From the NCBI GenBank assembly GCA_039105265.1, contig JAPFFF010000036.1, positions 1 to 64,000 on the forward strand: 64,000 bases of DNA. The letters are read 5' to 3'. The notes below the pieces were generated by a model, which ran no database searches, was not told the DNA's origin, and saw only the letters and a program-made list of their open reading frames with translations. The DNA is from Tritrichomonas musculus. Taxonomy: Eukaryota > Parabasalia > Tritrichomonadida > Tritrichomonadidae. Below, in pieces: positions 19,298 through 29,481 of the stretch. Positions within the stretch are counted from its first letter, which is position 1. Each line of letters begins with the position of its first letter. Made by a program: the position numbers and the translations under genes.

Positions 19298-22200
19298 TTT
19301 ATCCAATCTTCACTACCTTCTCCATTGATTGAGAAAAGATTGGTACGAGTAATAATTTCAACCAATCAAAATGAGCACTTTATTAAAGTTCCCGATGCAA
19401 CTGTTATTTTCGATTCTGCTTTGACTGAAGTTGAATATTATGATGTAAATAAGTCTGTGACAATATTCAAAACAGAACAATTGCCAGACCATGATATTAA
19501 CCAAAGAAATGCTCTAATTGAAGACAATAAAAGAAATGTTCATTTTGTTTTCAAGGTTCAAAATCATCGAAAAATCGATAAAGTTGTTCCTTTTATTAGA
19601 AGATGTGACTTAATCAAATCTATTCTTCAACTGAGAAGCATTGATGTTGATTTTGAAAAACAAAGAAATCTGCCTGATGAGCCAGTATATGATAATGTTG
19701 TTAATCAAATGAATAATCTAAAAAAATTGAACTTAATTAAACCCAAAAGTGGTGAACTAACAGAACTAGGAAAACAAGTTTCTAAGTTTTCTTTTGTCTC
19801 CCCATATTTGGCTATTGCAACTGCTAATTTCAAAAAAAATCAAGAATTTGCATTTCTTGTTTCTCTTATAATTGACAAATCAATTGAATTGATTGAAAAC
19901 AGTCAAGCTCCATTGTTATGTGATCACTTTTGCAATGAATCAGATGTTGTTACAATACTTTATACAATATTAGCTTTGAACACGAATGAACGCAGTGAAA
20001 TCATAAATGAAAACGAAGTTAAATATGAAAATTCTGGAATTTCAATGAGTGCTCTTGAGCTATTTTATTTGGCCATTACTAATACATTTCATAAAAAGAA
20101 TAAAGCAGAAGGAAGAGAATCAATGATTAATTCTATTAAATGGTCAAAAGGGCAGCTAGGAGGGACTATTGCAATGATTGATGAATACATCAATCTCCTC
20201 GACAAAGATAAGTTTTTAAATATAAGAAAAGCTGCATTTAATTATATTGTTGGTGTCGGAACAATAAGTGAGCCAACAATTGTTTATAAAGCAAATGATG
20301 TTCTAAAGTTTGATGATGATTCATCTGAAGATGCTCTTGTTAAATTTTCAAAAAGACCAGGATGTAACGGCCTTCAATCACCAGGAAATATAATTGTATT
20401 ATCGTTCCAAATTGAAGAAGCAATTAAACTTAATCGTGGTTTTTTACTCCATAGAGATCTTTCGGCAGAAGAAGAAAATTTGGGTGTTGTTAGTCAAGAA
20501 GCAAAATCATTCTTAAATTCATGTTTCTTCGTTGCTTTATTTGAAGCATACTGGAATGGAAATCCGATGGTTAGTAATTTAATTCCCATTTATCATTCAA
20601 AAAATCCTAAAAAAGATGCTGGATTTTTGATTCACATTAATGAATGTAATAAAAAGACTTATATTAGTTATTGTCCAAAAACACAAGATGTTCGTGATGA
20701 GATGAATCGTTCGATTTCATTTCTATCTTCATTAATGCCTTATGTTCCACGTTCTATTGTCTCAAAAAGTGATACTCCTTTGTGTGCAGTTGAAATTATT
20801 TCATATGGAACTTCTGAAAAATATCAATCTCATGTCTTTCTGATTGACCAGCCAACAAAGCCTAAACCGATTGCCTATCCATTGAATAAACAATTACTCG
20901 AGTATGCAGGGAGTAAAATCGATGAACTTCGTAAAACTAATCCAAAAATTAGATTTTCAATTACTGGTGAAAGTATTTATTATAAATTTAATGGAAAAAG
21001 ACAAGTTGAAGCTGATTTTAGTTATCCAGATGTTGATCCAAATATTAAAAGTGTTTTTGACCCATTTCATTCATCTCATCTTGTTTTACTGATTGATCAA
21101 GATTATGGAAACAAGCCATCAGTATCACCAATTCCATGGATTTCTAATAGTAAAGCTGATGGAGATAAAATGAAACAAAATGAGAATGATGAAACTGATA
21201 TGATGATTGATATTTCAACCAAAATCATTAATGATTTAGGATCAATTCGGAGATCCGAAGATCTTTTCTTTATTACATTGAATAATGGTTATCCATCTGT
21301 TAAAAAGGGTGAAATTCCAGATTTCATTCAAGAACAAATTGGTTATGATGAAAGTGATCAAAGGGCAATTAAATTAGGAATTCATCAATTAATACAACAA
21401 ATCTCTAAAAAACTAATTGATATTTGGGATGATTCATATCATAAGTGTGAGATTGATGATCAAATATCAAATATTCTTATTAGCAATTCGTTTCCAGTTA
21501 CATCAGTAACACATGAACCAACTGTTGAAATCATTGTTTATCATCTTCCTCGTTTTGGAATCCAAAAAGAAGAATTCGAGCAAAAAGTGAATGAAATAGC
21601 TGATAAATTTGGCTTTCTCAATTATTTCAGACCAAATTATAAAGTAGGCGGACATGATGTTGAAACAGAATCACGTGTTCTTGGAGAAATGGTAATTGGC
21701 TTGCTTGGCCAAAATTGTTGTATAGAATGTGCAACTTGTATCTCAAAACAATTCCCATTATTTCAAGGAGATGAAGATTTAGGAATCAAATTATCAATAA
21801 CAATGACAATGTCAGCAATGGACACATTGCAATCTCTTCATGAAATATACCCACATCTGGGAATAGTTCCAAAAATTGGCCCTGTAGATAAAGTCATTCA
21901 TGTTCCAGAATGCGAAATTGAAGCAATGAAAGATTTGGTCAAAAAAAATAAACAATGGAGATTCAATGAAGATTATCGTATTCTGATCATTAAACTAGAT
22001 GAAGAAGAAGAGGCAAAAAGAAAAATGCAGAAAGTCCGTCAAGAAAAGATGAACACAACTTGTTTCTTATCTTGTGGAATGGATGAACCAGAATTGCTTC
22101 CTCAATTTCTCTTTGTAAACGAAGAAGATGGAACTGTTAAACAAATTGGAATATGTAAAAAGTGTGCAAAAGACATGTTTGCTAGTTATGAAGACATCCA

Positions 22201-22711
22201 ATTTGTTTATAATCCTGATAAACATATGATTTATTTGGATCGTCTTAAACAACTTCCAATGACGATTAAAGGAATTCAATTAATTCCTCAAATAGAAAAT
22301 GGTAAAAATGAATGGTGGCCGCAAATACCTTTAGGTCAATTGATTTGGGCACTTATTAGTGATCCATATGATGATCTGACGTCATTTGTAAAAGCCTGGT
22401 TTACAATTGCAACAGAATATGCTATTCAGCATTCTGATTATTTCATGTTTTGCCCTGATCATCCTCAGATTCCAATTATCCGTCCTGGCGATAATGAAAC
22501 TGTAAAGTGTCCTGTTTGTGATATGATTTATTGTAAAGATTGTAATTCTTGGCATAAAATGGATGCAGAATGTTCTGAAGGATTTATTAGAGATGAGGTT
22601 AAACGATGCCCTAAATGCCATATTCCTGGAATAAGATATAAGGGTTGTGATCATATGACTTGTCCATCTTGTGACTGCCAATGGAATTATCAAACATGCC
22701 AGAAAATGTAA
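19298..22711 (+). CDS. Rest of helicase core, HA2 region and C-terminal RBR (RING-IBR-RING2) ligase
   Basis: In the same frame as 17831-19297, separated only by one TAG, and with no ATG at its beginning. It opens with the second RecA domain (RVIISTNQNEHFIKVPDATVIFDSAL, then a DINQR segment in place of the QRxGRxGR motif) and a HA2-like winged/ratchet region (LNLIKPKSGELTELGKQVSKF). A long middle region follows. The C-terminus is RBR-like: a degenerate RING1 (about residues 912-950 of this part), an IBR (CPDHPQ, CPVCDMIYCKDC, WHKMDAEC) and RING2 (CPKCHIPGIRYKGCDHMTC). RING2 retains the Cys of KGCDHM that carries ubiquitin in RBR ligases. Whether the TAG is read through or marks a recent pseudogene cannot be told from sequence. 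Confidence 0.8.
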   Translation, partial: FIQSSLPSPLIEKRLVRVIISTNQNEHFIKVPDATVIFDSALTEVEYYDVNKSVTIFKTEQLPDHDINQRNALIEDNKRNVHFVFKVQNHRKIDKVVPFIRRCDLIKSILQLRSIDVDFEKQRNLPDEPVYDNVVNQMNNLKKLNLIKPKSGELTELGKQVSKFSFVSPYLAIATANFKKNQEFAFLVSLIIDKSIELIENSQAPLLCDHFCNESDVVTILYTILALNTNERSEIINENEVKYENSGISMSALELFYLAITNTFHKKNKAEGRESMINSIKWSKGQLGGTIAMIDEYINLLDKDKFLNIRKAAFNYIVGVGTISEPTIVYKANDVLKFDDDSSEDALVKFSKRPGCNGLQSPGNIIVLSFQIEEAIKLNRGFLLHRDLSAEEENLGVVSQEAKSFLNSCFFVALFEAYWNGNPMVSNLIPIYHSKNPKKDAGFLIHINECNKKTYISYCPKTQDVRDEMNRSISFLSSLMPYVPRSIVSKSDTPLCAVEIISYGTSEKYQSHVFLIDQPTKPKPIAYPLNKQLLEYAGSKIDELRKTNPKIRFSITGESIYYKFNGKRQVEADFSYPDVDPNIKSVFDPFHSSHLVLLIDQDYGNKPSVSPIPWISNSKADGDKMKQNENDETDMMIDISTKIINDLGSIRRSEDLFFITLNNGYPSVKKGEIPDFIQEQIGYDESDQRAIKLGIHQLIQQISKKLIDIWDDSYHKCEIDDQISNILISNSFPVTSVTHEPTVEIIVYHLPRFGIQKEEFEQKVNEIADKFGFLNYFRPNYKVGGHDVETESRVLGEMVIGLLGQNCCIECATCISKQFPLFQGDEDLGIKLSITMTMSAMDTLQSLHEIYPHLGIVPKIGPVDKVIHVPECEIEAMKDLVKKNKQWRFNEDYRILIIKLDEEEEAKRKMQKVRQEKMNTTCFLSCGMDEPELLPQFLFVNEEDGTVKQIGICKKCAKDMFASYEDIQFVYNPDKHMIYLDRLKQLPMTIKGIQLIPQIENGKNEWWPQIPLGQLIWALISDPYDDLTSFVKAWFTIATEYAIQHSDYFMFCPDHPQIPIIRPGDNETVKCPVCDMIYCKDCNSWHKMDAECSEGFIRDEVKRCPKCHIPGIRYKGCDHMTCPSCDCQWNYQTCQKM

Positions 22712-23381
22712 AATTTGGTTATTTTGCTATAAAATTAAATTGTATACATGAAACTACCTCGTTGAGCCTGGTGCCAATCCCTGATTATTATTCATAATTA
22801 ATAATAAAAACGATTAAAAAATAAATTTTAATATATTTTTTATGTAATTTAAATGATTTCATTTATTTTTAAATTGGTAGCTGCTTTTTTAATGAATGAT
22901 TCCTGTAAAAAGGTTTTCAACTCCAAAAGAAAAATGGAGAATCTTTATGACAAATAAATTTAGTCAATGGAATTTGAATATTTTTAGTCCACTTTTGGGT
23001 CAGGTAATGAATGATTCTTGAATATTGGAAATATCAAGCCAAAATCATAAAAATCAAAGAAATATAATGGTATATGGACAAAAAATCCAAGTGTTTCTTC
23101 TAATTGCAAGAAATAATTAAAATTTCTGAATCTTTATTTTGGTACCAAGAGTAAAAAAAAGGCACAGTAAAATTCTATTGTTAGCGAAATCTTATGAAAA
23201 TGTATACAACCTGAATTAATCTTTGATAATTTAATGAAAAATCAAAAATTTTATAAAGATTAAATTGAAAAGAAATAAAAGCTTTATAAAATTGAAATAA
23301 ATTGAAATAAAATTTTTTTGTCAAATAAATTGAGAGAAAAAATGATAGGCTGTCATTTGAATTTAAGTTTAGATAAAAATC
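22712..23381. other. Intergenic spacer with a promoter-like motif
   Basis: No gene. Short weak frames on the minus strand are A/T composition artefacts. The last 30 bases contain an Inr-like TCATT before the DUF3447 gene. Confidence 0.5.
23353..23357 (+). promoter_or_regulatory. Inr-like motif TCATT
   Basis: TCATT fits the Trichomonas Inr consensus TCA(+1)Y(T/A). The predicted start is 27 nt before the ATG at 23382. The DUF3447 paralogue at 34124 has the same TGTCATTT context at the same 27-nt distance. Confidence 0.4.
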
Positions 23382-24498
23382 ATGAGTTCTCAGAAATACT
23401 TGGACATGATGAAAGACATCCATGAAAATATTCGGAATTTTCTTGAAGAAGAGGCCAAAACAGAAGAATTTTTTCAAATTCTCAAAGTTAAATTTAATAA
23501 TACAAAAATAAGTGATAGCCGTTATGATTTTTTATCATTGATGCACTTAATTTCTAAAATCGGAAATAACCATCACCGTTTCCCCAATTTTTTCAGCAAA
23601 ATCGAAAGAATTTTACAATTTTTCAAAAAAGATATCAGAAAATATTTTTCAAATTCAGAAATATTCAATATTTTTGCGGGCAACAAAAGGATTCTTTTAT
23701 TTCTCATTGAACAGCAAATAATAATTATTGATGAATATATATCTAAAAAAATCGCAACAACAGACAAATACATCAAAGGGAATTATCCACAGTATTTTCA
23801 GCCGGAAATTCAACCATTCATCAATGAAGAGTGGTTCCCAAAATATGATCCAGAAGTTGAAGAATTAATGGATAATGGATGGGTTGAAGAGATAAAGAAA
23901 GAATTGCCCGAAAATTTTTATGAAAAACGAAAGGAAGGAGAAAATGACAGCAAAATCTGTGAATTGATTCGAAACGATATGATTGACGAATATGTTGCGT
24001 ACGTTACTCGAAATGTTGTTTCACTTAACGAAAAAATTCAACCGTCAATTTATGAAACAAATTCATTTTTAATTAAAAATCAATTTTCTTTTGCTTCAAG
24101 ACCACCAAAATAATGGTGGTCTTTCATTAATTGAATATGCTGCATTTTTTGGCTCAATTCAAATATTTAACCCCTTGAGACTTGAAGGTGTTGAATTAAA
24201 GCCATCGTTGTGGCCTTTGGTCATTCATGGTAAAAACTCTGAAATGATTCACTTTCTAGAAGACAACCATGTTGAATTAGAGGATAAGTCATACAAACGA
24301 GTCTTTAATGAATCAATCAAATGCCACCACAACGACATTGTTAATTACTTCATAAACAACTTCTGGCAAAATGATGAAGGAAATTCCCAGGATACAATCA
24401 ACCAATACCTCAATTATTGTACACTTGTCGATAACCTTTTGAAAGACGAAGATATAGATGTAAACAAAAAAGAAATTTTCAATATTCTGTTAATATAA
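23382..24498 (+). pseudogene. DUF3447/ankyrin gene broken by a frameshift
   Basis: From the ATG at 23382 the frame gives a DUF3447-family N-terminus (YLDMMKDIHENIRNFLEEE) through GENDSKICELIRNDMIDEYVAYV and ETNSFLIKNQ, where the family motif ends abruptly. Family sequence resumes in another frame (GGLSLIEYAAFFGSIQIF) within about 40 bp and runs to EDIDVNKKEIF and a stop at 24498. The break coincides with a perfect 10-bp inverted repeat, AAGACCACCA/TGGTGGTCTT, around AAATAA at about 24096-24121. Compared with its paralogues, a segment of about 17 residues is also missing before the last ankyrin repeat. The gene is therefore a pseudogene. A further ankyrin repeat follows at 25399, beyond an inserted transposon. 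Confidence 0.8.
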
Positions 24499-24510
24499 TT
24501 TCAATTGATA

Positions 24511-25279
24511 CAGTAGTGTTTTTAATATGGTAACGGTATTTAAAGTGGTAACGCTTTTTTTTTAGAAAAAAAAATTTAAAAATACAAAATTTAATTTTTT
24601 TCAACATAAAACAGAGTTTATTTAAATTAAATTATATAATAATATTTACCATTATTTATATGATATTAATCACAAGGTTGTGTATCTATCTGTCTCAAAT
24701 CACCAAAGTTTTTCGTCAATCAATGAAAAAAATTAAAGTATGACTATAAACATGTACATCAAAGTAATATTTTATTTAAGAATATAAACATATTATATAT
24801 TATGAGAATATTAATAATTATTAGTTAAATTTGTAAAAATAAAATCATTGACTATAAAAACGAGTGTATCTTTGATTTTTTGTATAAACACTTATGAAAA
24901 TGGTTACATTTTTTAAATAATTTTTATTTTTCAAAAGAAAGTATTAATCATTAATAATTAAAAGATGAATAAATTATGAATGATGAATAGATGCTAAACT
25001 AATTATATAATAAAATATCAAAAATTTTAAAAAGGTAATGAAGTAATTTGATTTTAACTTTTTATATTGGTTGACGAAAAACTTTGGTGATTTGAGACAG
25101 ATAGATACACAACCTTGTGATTAATATCATATAAATAATGGTAAATATTATTATATAATTTAATTTAAATAAACTCTGTTTTATGTTGAAAAAAATTAAA
25201 TTTTGTATTTTTAAATTTTTTTTTCTAAAAAAAAAGCGTTACCACTTTAAATACCGTTACCATATTAAAAACACTACTG
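24511..25279. mobile_element. TA-flanked non-autonomous element with 209-bp inverted repeats (mariner-like ends)
   Basis: The arms 24511-24719 and 25071-25279 are perfect inverted repeats of 209 bp starting CAGTAGTGTTTTTAATATGG. They enclose a 351-bp AT-rich core with no transposase. TA flanks both ends (24509-24510 and 25280-25281). CAGT-type ends with a TA target duplication point to Tc1/mariner-type mobilisation in trans; trichomonads are known to carry abundant mariners. Identical arms suggest recent insertion or gene conversion. It lies in the spacer between two ankyrin parts of a DUF3447 locus. Confidence 0.85.
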
Positions 25280-25398
25280 TAATTTTTCATATCTTTCAAT
25301 AACATTAAAAATTATATCTTTCAATGATATTCGAAATCATATCTTTCAATAAAATTGAAAATCATATCTTTGAATGAAATTTTGATATAATAATAATT

Positions 25399-25545
25399 TA
25401 TAAAACAGCATTATATTTGGCAGTTGAAAAAGAAAACATTGAAATTGTGAAACTTTTATTAACCAATAAAAAACTTGACATCAATCTTGGATATATATAT
25501 TATTCAATAACAGTTTTGATAATGACAAATCGTTTTATGCAATAA
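25399..25545 (+). pseudogene. Isolated ankyrin repeat
   Basis: Encodes KTALYLAVEKENIEIVKLLL then KLDIN, a short tail and a stop. It lies downstream of the DUF3447 pseudogene and just past the inserted TA-flanked element. It is probably the next ankyrin repeat of the same ancestral gene. Confidence 0.55.
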
Positions 25546-26287
25546 ATAAAGATTAAAAAGGAGGTGGTGATGACAATGGAAAAGATAATAAATTAAGTGG
25601 AAATAAAATCAAAAAGTTAAGTGATAAAAATTTAATAAAAAAACTGGTGTGTACATTTTTCTTTACCAAAGTCAAAGTTGCAAATGATATTGAAAATGAT
25701 CTTATATTTGGCTTTATATCTTATTTATACTCCATCCCGCTGAAATCAGGAAACAAGCCTTATTTATTGTTTCTATTCAAACATAAGCTTCATAGCTAAG
25801 TATATTTGTTGAAATTATGAGCATTACAGATCAACTTATTATGGACATATAGAATTATTTCAAGTATAACTTCCTAACAGTCAATAAAACACAATATAGA
25901 ACCAAAAATAAACATGCCAAATTTAGATTGAATAATATTGAAAACAAATATTCGCATACCTAGATCCTCATATTATATATTATATACACCATTTTTCTAA
26001 ATATCTCAGCTAATTGCTAAGAATATCCAATAAAATATTTAAAACTCTATTGTATATAACATAATATATTAATATTATATAAAATATTTAATTTTCATGA
26101 TGTTTGTATTAATAATAAATAATTATTATTAATTATGTGTTTACTATATTTTTGCAAATTTTTAAATCTTTAATCAATGTAGATCATATAGATGTGAAGT
26201 GAAAAAAGCAAAATTACAAAAAAAAAAATTACAATTACAAAAAAAAAAAAAAAATATTTTCTCACCATATAGTAATATATATATGAT

Positions 26288-27942
26288 TATAATTTTGCTT
26301 TTATTATGTGTTTGGAAAAAGTTTATTTTCATTTAAAATCATCTAAATTTTTAAATTTTATAAATAATGGATGTCATTCTCAAATCCCCTGAACAAAATT
26401 GAATATTGTATCAAACTTTTTGTATAAATTATTTCAAAATAAATAATCAAAAAATTGAAAATAAAATGTTCTTTACATTTTTTTTCGAATCAATCGTTTT
26501 TAACAATAAATAGATTTATAAATTTAAAAACATTTTAATACAAATAAAAGAGGTATAAAAATACATTTTAATTTAATTTCAATATATTCATAAAAAAATT
26601 GTGAGAACATCTCAGAAATCAACACAATTTTTAAATGAACGGAACTTTTTATTAAAAAAAAAAAATTAAATGAAATTAATCACATCAAAAAAACAAAAAA
26701 TCGGAATTAATTTCACTTTTTTGTTTGCTTAGAATGGCTAAAATCAGTAAGATGCGCTTAAATGGGATTGAAAATCCCATTGGTTATGACACAAACTCGC
26801 TTTCATTTTCCTGGGTTGTTGAAGGAACAGAATCAAAATCCCAAAAGTCGGCAAGAGTTGTAATTTCTACAGATTCAGCTTGTGACGTCAATAAAAAAGA
26901 TCACTTGATACATGATTCTGGAGATTCAGCTGAAGTTAATTCAATCGATTATAATCCAAAACTTGATACCAAGACAGTTCTCAAGCCAAGGACACGATAC
27001 TACTGGAAGGTGACAGTAACTACAGAAAAGAACGAAAAAATCGAATCCCCAATCAGTTTCTTCGAAACATCTAAGTTAAATGAACCATGGACGGCCAAAT
27101 GGATTTCGACAGAAAAAGTAGGCAAAACAGAGCCTCCATATGTCCGCAAGAACTTCGTTATTCCAAACTCCAAAAAGGTTAAAGAAGCCCGCGTATATTC
27201 CACCGGTTTTGGCCTTTACGAACTCTACATCAACGGAAAGAAGCCAACAGATGAGTATTTCCTTCCATTCAACACAAACTACAAGCTTTGGGTTCAATAC
27301 CAGACATTTGATGTTACGAAACTTCTCCAACCAGATAAGAATACGATTGGTGTTTTGATTGGTGACGGTTGGGCCCGAGGCCGTGTTGGATTTGACCAGC
27401 CATCTGCAGATTTCAGCAGGAAGACCGACTATAGAGGCATCCCAGTCGACTATGCAACTGATCGTTATGAACTTTTACTTGAACTCCACTTAACGTACGA
27501 AGATGGCAGTAGTGAAGTGATCAACAGTGACAAGACTTGGAAGTGCCACAAGAGCCACATCCTTTGCAACAATATCTACGACGGTGAAATCCAAGACGCA
27601 AACTTAATCATCAAGAACTGGAACCTCAATGACTGCGACGAGAAAGACTGGCTCGAATGTGTCGAAGTTAACGAACCACTCCATGAAAAGTTAACTTCAC
27701 GATTCTCCCTTCCTGTTGTTGTCAAGGAGCGCCTAAAGCCAAAGGAGATCATCAAGACACCAGCCGGCGAGACTGTGATTGATATGGGTCAAAACATGAC
27801 AGGCTGGATTGAGATGAAAATCCATGCACCAAAGGGCTTCGAGATCATTGTCGAGCACGGTGAAATCCTCCAAGAAGAAAACTTCTTCAGAGACAACATT
27901 CGAAGTGCACTCGAACAGTTCCGTTACATATCAGATGGAAAC
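26288..27942 (+). repeat. Inverted duplication, left arm (right arm 31298-33007)
   Basis: About 1.65 kb comprising 446 bp of upstream DNA and the first 403 codons of the rhamnosidase. It recurs inverted at 31298-33007. Coding parts are almost identical (one amino-acid change noticed, Ser to Pro); the upstream parts have many substitutions and indels. The breakpoint is sharp, at codon 403 (GGAAAC). Confidence 0.92.
26713..26717 (+). promoter_or_regulatory. Inr-like motif TCACT
   Basis: TCACT matches the Inr consensus TCA(+1)Y(T/A), with +1 at 26715, 19 nt before the ATG at 26734. The motif and its spacing are conserved in the inverted copy (32523-32527) although the surrounding non-coding DNA has diverged. 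Confidence 0.55.
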
Positions 27943-29481
27943 GAAGCAGTGGTACATCCTCACTTCACATATTATGGCTTCAGGTACATGCGTCTCACGA
28001 AGTGGGAAGGACCAGTTTCAATTGACAACTTCGTCGGATGCAACGTTTATTCTAACTTGGACATGGCTGGACACCTCGAGACAGGACTTCCACTTGTGAA
28101 CAGGTTGATTTTGAATGGTTTATGGAGCCAACGTGACAACTTCCTCGATGTTCCAACAGACTGTCCACAACGTGATGAACGTCTTGGATGGACAGGAGAT
28201 GCACAGATCTTCTGTGAGACAGCCATGTTCAACATGGACTGCTATGCATTCTACAGAAAATACATGAGGGAAGTCTACTTGACACAGTGCCGCGATGAAG
28301 GAATTCCTCCAGTTTGGTGCCCAATATTCCACACAAGAGAAACGGTTCCAAACTTCCCATCAGATGGTATGATTGCATGGAGTGATGTAGCCACGATCAT
28401 GCCTTGGAACATTTACTTGATGAACGGAAAGAGGCAGATCCTTGAAGATTATTTCGATGGCATGAAAATGTGGGTCGAAGTTATGCTCAAGCACATGAAA
28501 GACGGCTTGTGGGACATCACTTACTTACAACTCTGCGATTGGCTTGCCCTCGATGGACCTCAAATTCCAGAGAACAAGGATCGTATCTTTGGTGGAACAG
28601 AGCTCACATACACATGCACCGTGTTCTACTATTGGTCACTCACTTTGACATACAAGGCTGCGAAAGTTCTCGGAAAGAATGACGAGTACGAACTTTACAA
28701 GAAGCGAGCTGAAGAAACACTCAAAACAATCCGCCACGAGTATTTCACACCAAGTGGACGTTGCGCGATCCAAACACAGACAGCTCTCTCACTCGCTATT
28801 ATGCTCGATTTGTACCCAGAAGGGACATTGAAAACATCAATTGGAAGCCTTCACAAGCTTCTCGAGAACAAGAACTTCCACCTTTGCACAGGATTCGTCG
28901 GCACTCCAATCCTCTGTCGTGCTTTGACAAAGGCAGGCAACAACGGAGATGCAGTCACAACATTCCTCCAGAAAGACTATCCAGGATGGCTCTATCCTGT
29001 GACGATGGGAGCAACTTCAATGTGGGAAAGATGGGACAGCATGAAGCCAGATGGAAAAGTATCACCAGAAGGCATGAACTCTTTCAACCACTACGCTTAC
29101 GCATCAATTTGTGAGTGGATTTACTGCGATATTTGCGGTTTGAACCCTCTTGAACAGTTCCCAGGATTCAAGAGAGTCCTCTTGAGACCACATCCAGATG
29201 AGAGATTCGGCTTTGCAAAGGCTGAACATAACTCACCAATGGGCAAATATGTCTGCGGATGGAAGGTCGAAAATGGAAATGTCAAGTACAATTTCGAGAT
29301 TCCATTCAACGCCGAGGCGAAACTCGTCCTTTTGGACTTGAAGAAGAGCGAAGTTGTATCAGCAAGCTTCGAAACGAAGGAAGAAGGAAACGACGTTGTT
29401 GCAGAATTGAAAAGCGGTAAATATGAAATCGTCTACAAGTACAAGAAAGTTGAGTACGAGATGCCAAACAAATTCAAGTAA
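26734..29481 (+). CDS. Alpha-L-rhamnosidase, glycoside hydrolase family 78
   Basis: 915 aa from the ATG. Residues about 5-115 form the fibronectin-like N domain (LNGIENPIGYDTNSLSFSW). The jelly-roll/CBM67-like region follows (EPWTAKWIS, VYSTGFGLYELYINGKK, IGVLIGDGWARGRVGF). Then comes the (alpha/alpha)6 catalytic barrel with DCPQRDERLGWTGDA, containing the probable general acid Glu482, and GATSMWERWDS with the probable base Glu765. A beta C-terminal domain ends the protein. Length and order match bacterial GH78. The enzyme would release terminal alpha-L-rhamnose from plant or bacterial glycans. No signal peptide is evident, so it is probably cytosolic or lysosomal by another route. Codon use is richer in G+C than the neighbours, consistent with strong expression or transfer from bacteria. 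Confidence 0.95.
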   Translation: MAKISKMRLNGIENPIGYDTNSLSFSWVVEGTESKSQKSARVVISTDSACDVNKKDHLIHDSGDSAEVNSIDYNPKLDTKTVLKPRTRYYWKVTVTTEKNEKIESPISFFETSKLNEPWTAKWISTEKVGKTEPPYVRKNFVIPNSKKVKEARVYSTGFGLYELYINGKKPTDEYFLPFNTNYKLWVQYQTFDVTKLLQPDKNTIGVLIGDGWARGRVGFDQPSADFSRKTDYRGIPVDYATDRYELLLELHLTYEDGSSEVINSDKTWKCHKSHILCNNIYDGEIQDANLIIKNWNLNDCDEKDWLECVEVNEPLHEKLTSRFSLPVVVKERLKPKEIIKTPAGETVIDMGQNMTGWIEMKIHAPKGFEIIVEHGEILQEENFFRDNIRSALEQFRYISDGNEAVVHPHFTYYGFRYMRLTKWEGPVSIDNFVGCNVYSNLDMAGHLETGLPLVNRLILNGLWSQRDNFLDVPTDCPQRDERLGWTGDAQIFCETAMFNMDCYAFYRKYMREVYLTQCRDEGIPPVWCPIFHTRETVPNFPSDGMIAWSDVATIMPWNIYLMNGKRQILEDYFDGMKMWVEVMLKHMKDGLWDITYLQLCDWLALDGPQIPENKDRIFGGTELTYTCTVFYYWSLTLTYKAAKVLGKNDEYELYKKRAEETLKTIRHEYFTPSGRCAIQTQTALSLAIMLDLYPEGTLKTSIGSLHKLLENKNFHLCTGFVGTPILCRALTKAGNNGDAVTTFLQKDYPGWLYPVTMGATSMWERWDSMKPDGKVSPEGMNSFNHYAYASICEWIYCDICGLNPLEQFPGFKRVLLRPHPDERFGFAKAEHNSPMGKYVCGWKVENGNVKYNFEIPFNAEAKLVLLDLKKSEVVSASFETKEEGNDVVAELKSGKYEIVYKYKKVEYEMPNKFK

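Larger units (their letters stand above)
25282..26733. other. Spacer with short tandem repeats, an ankyrin relic and the left outer arm of an inverted duplication
   Basis: 25289-25385 contains about four units of ATATCTTTCAATGAAATTGAAAATC-type sequence (about 30 bp each). The ankyrin relic is at 25399-25545. From about 26288 the sequence is homologous, inverted, to 33007 and below. A poly(A)/AAATTACA tract lies at about 26215-26255. Otherwise no gene is seen. Confidence 0.5.

Noticed and set aside
22382-22693. 103-codon frame antisense to the RBR region
   Set aside because: It lies opposite clear zinc-finger coding sequence and has no recognisable motif.
28761-29114. 117-codon alternative frame in the rhamnosidase
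   Set aside because: It is an overlapping frame of the strongly supported GH78 gene, open because of that gene's biased codons.
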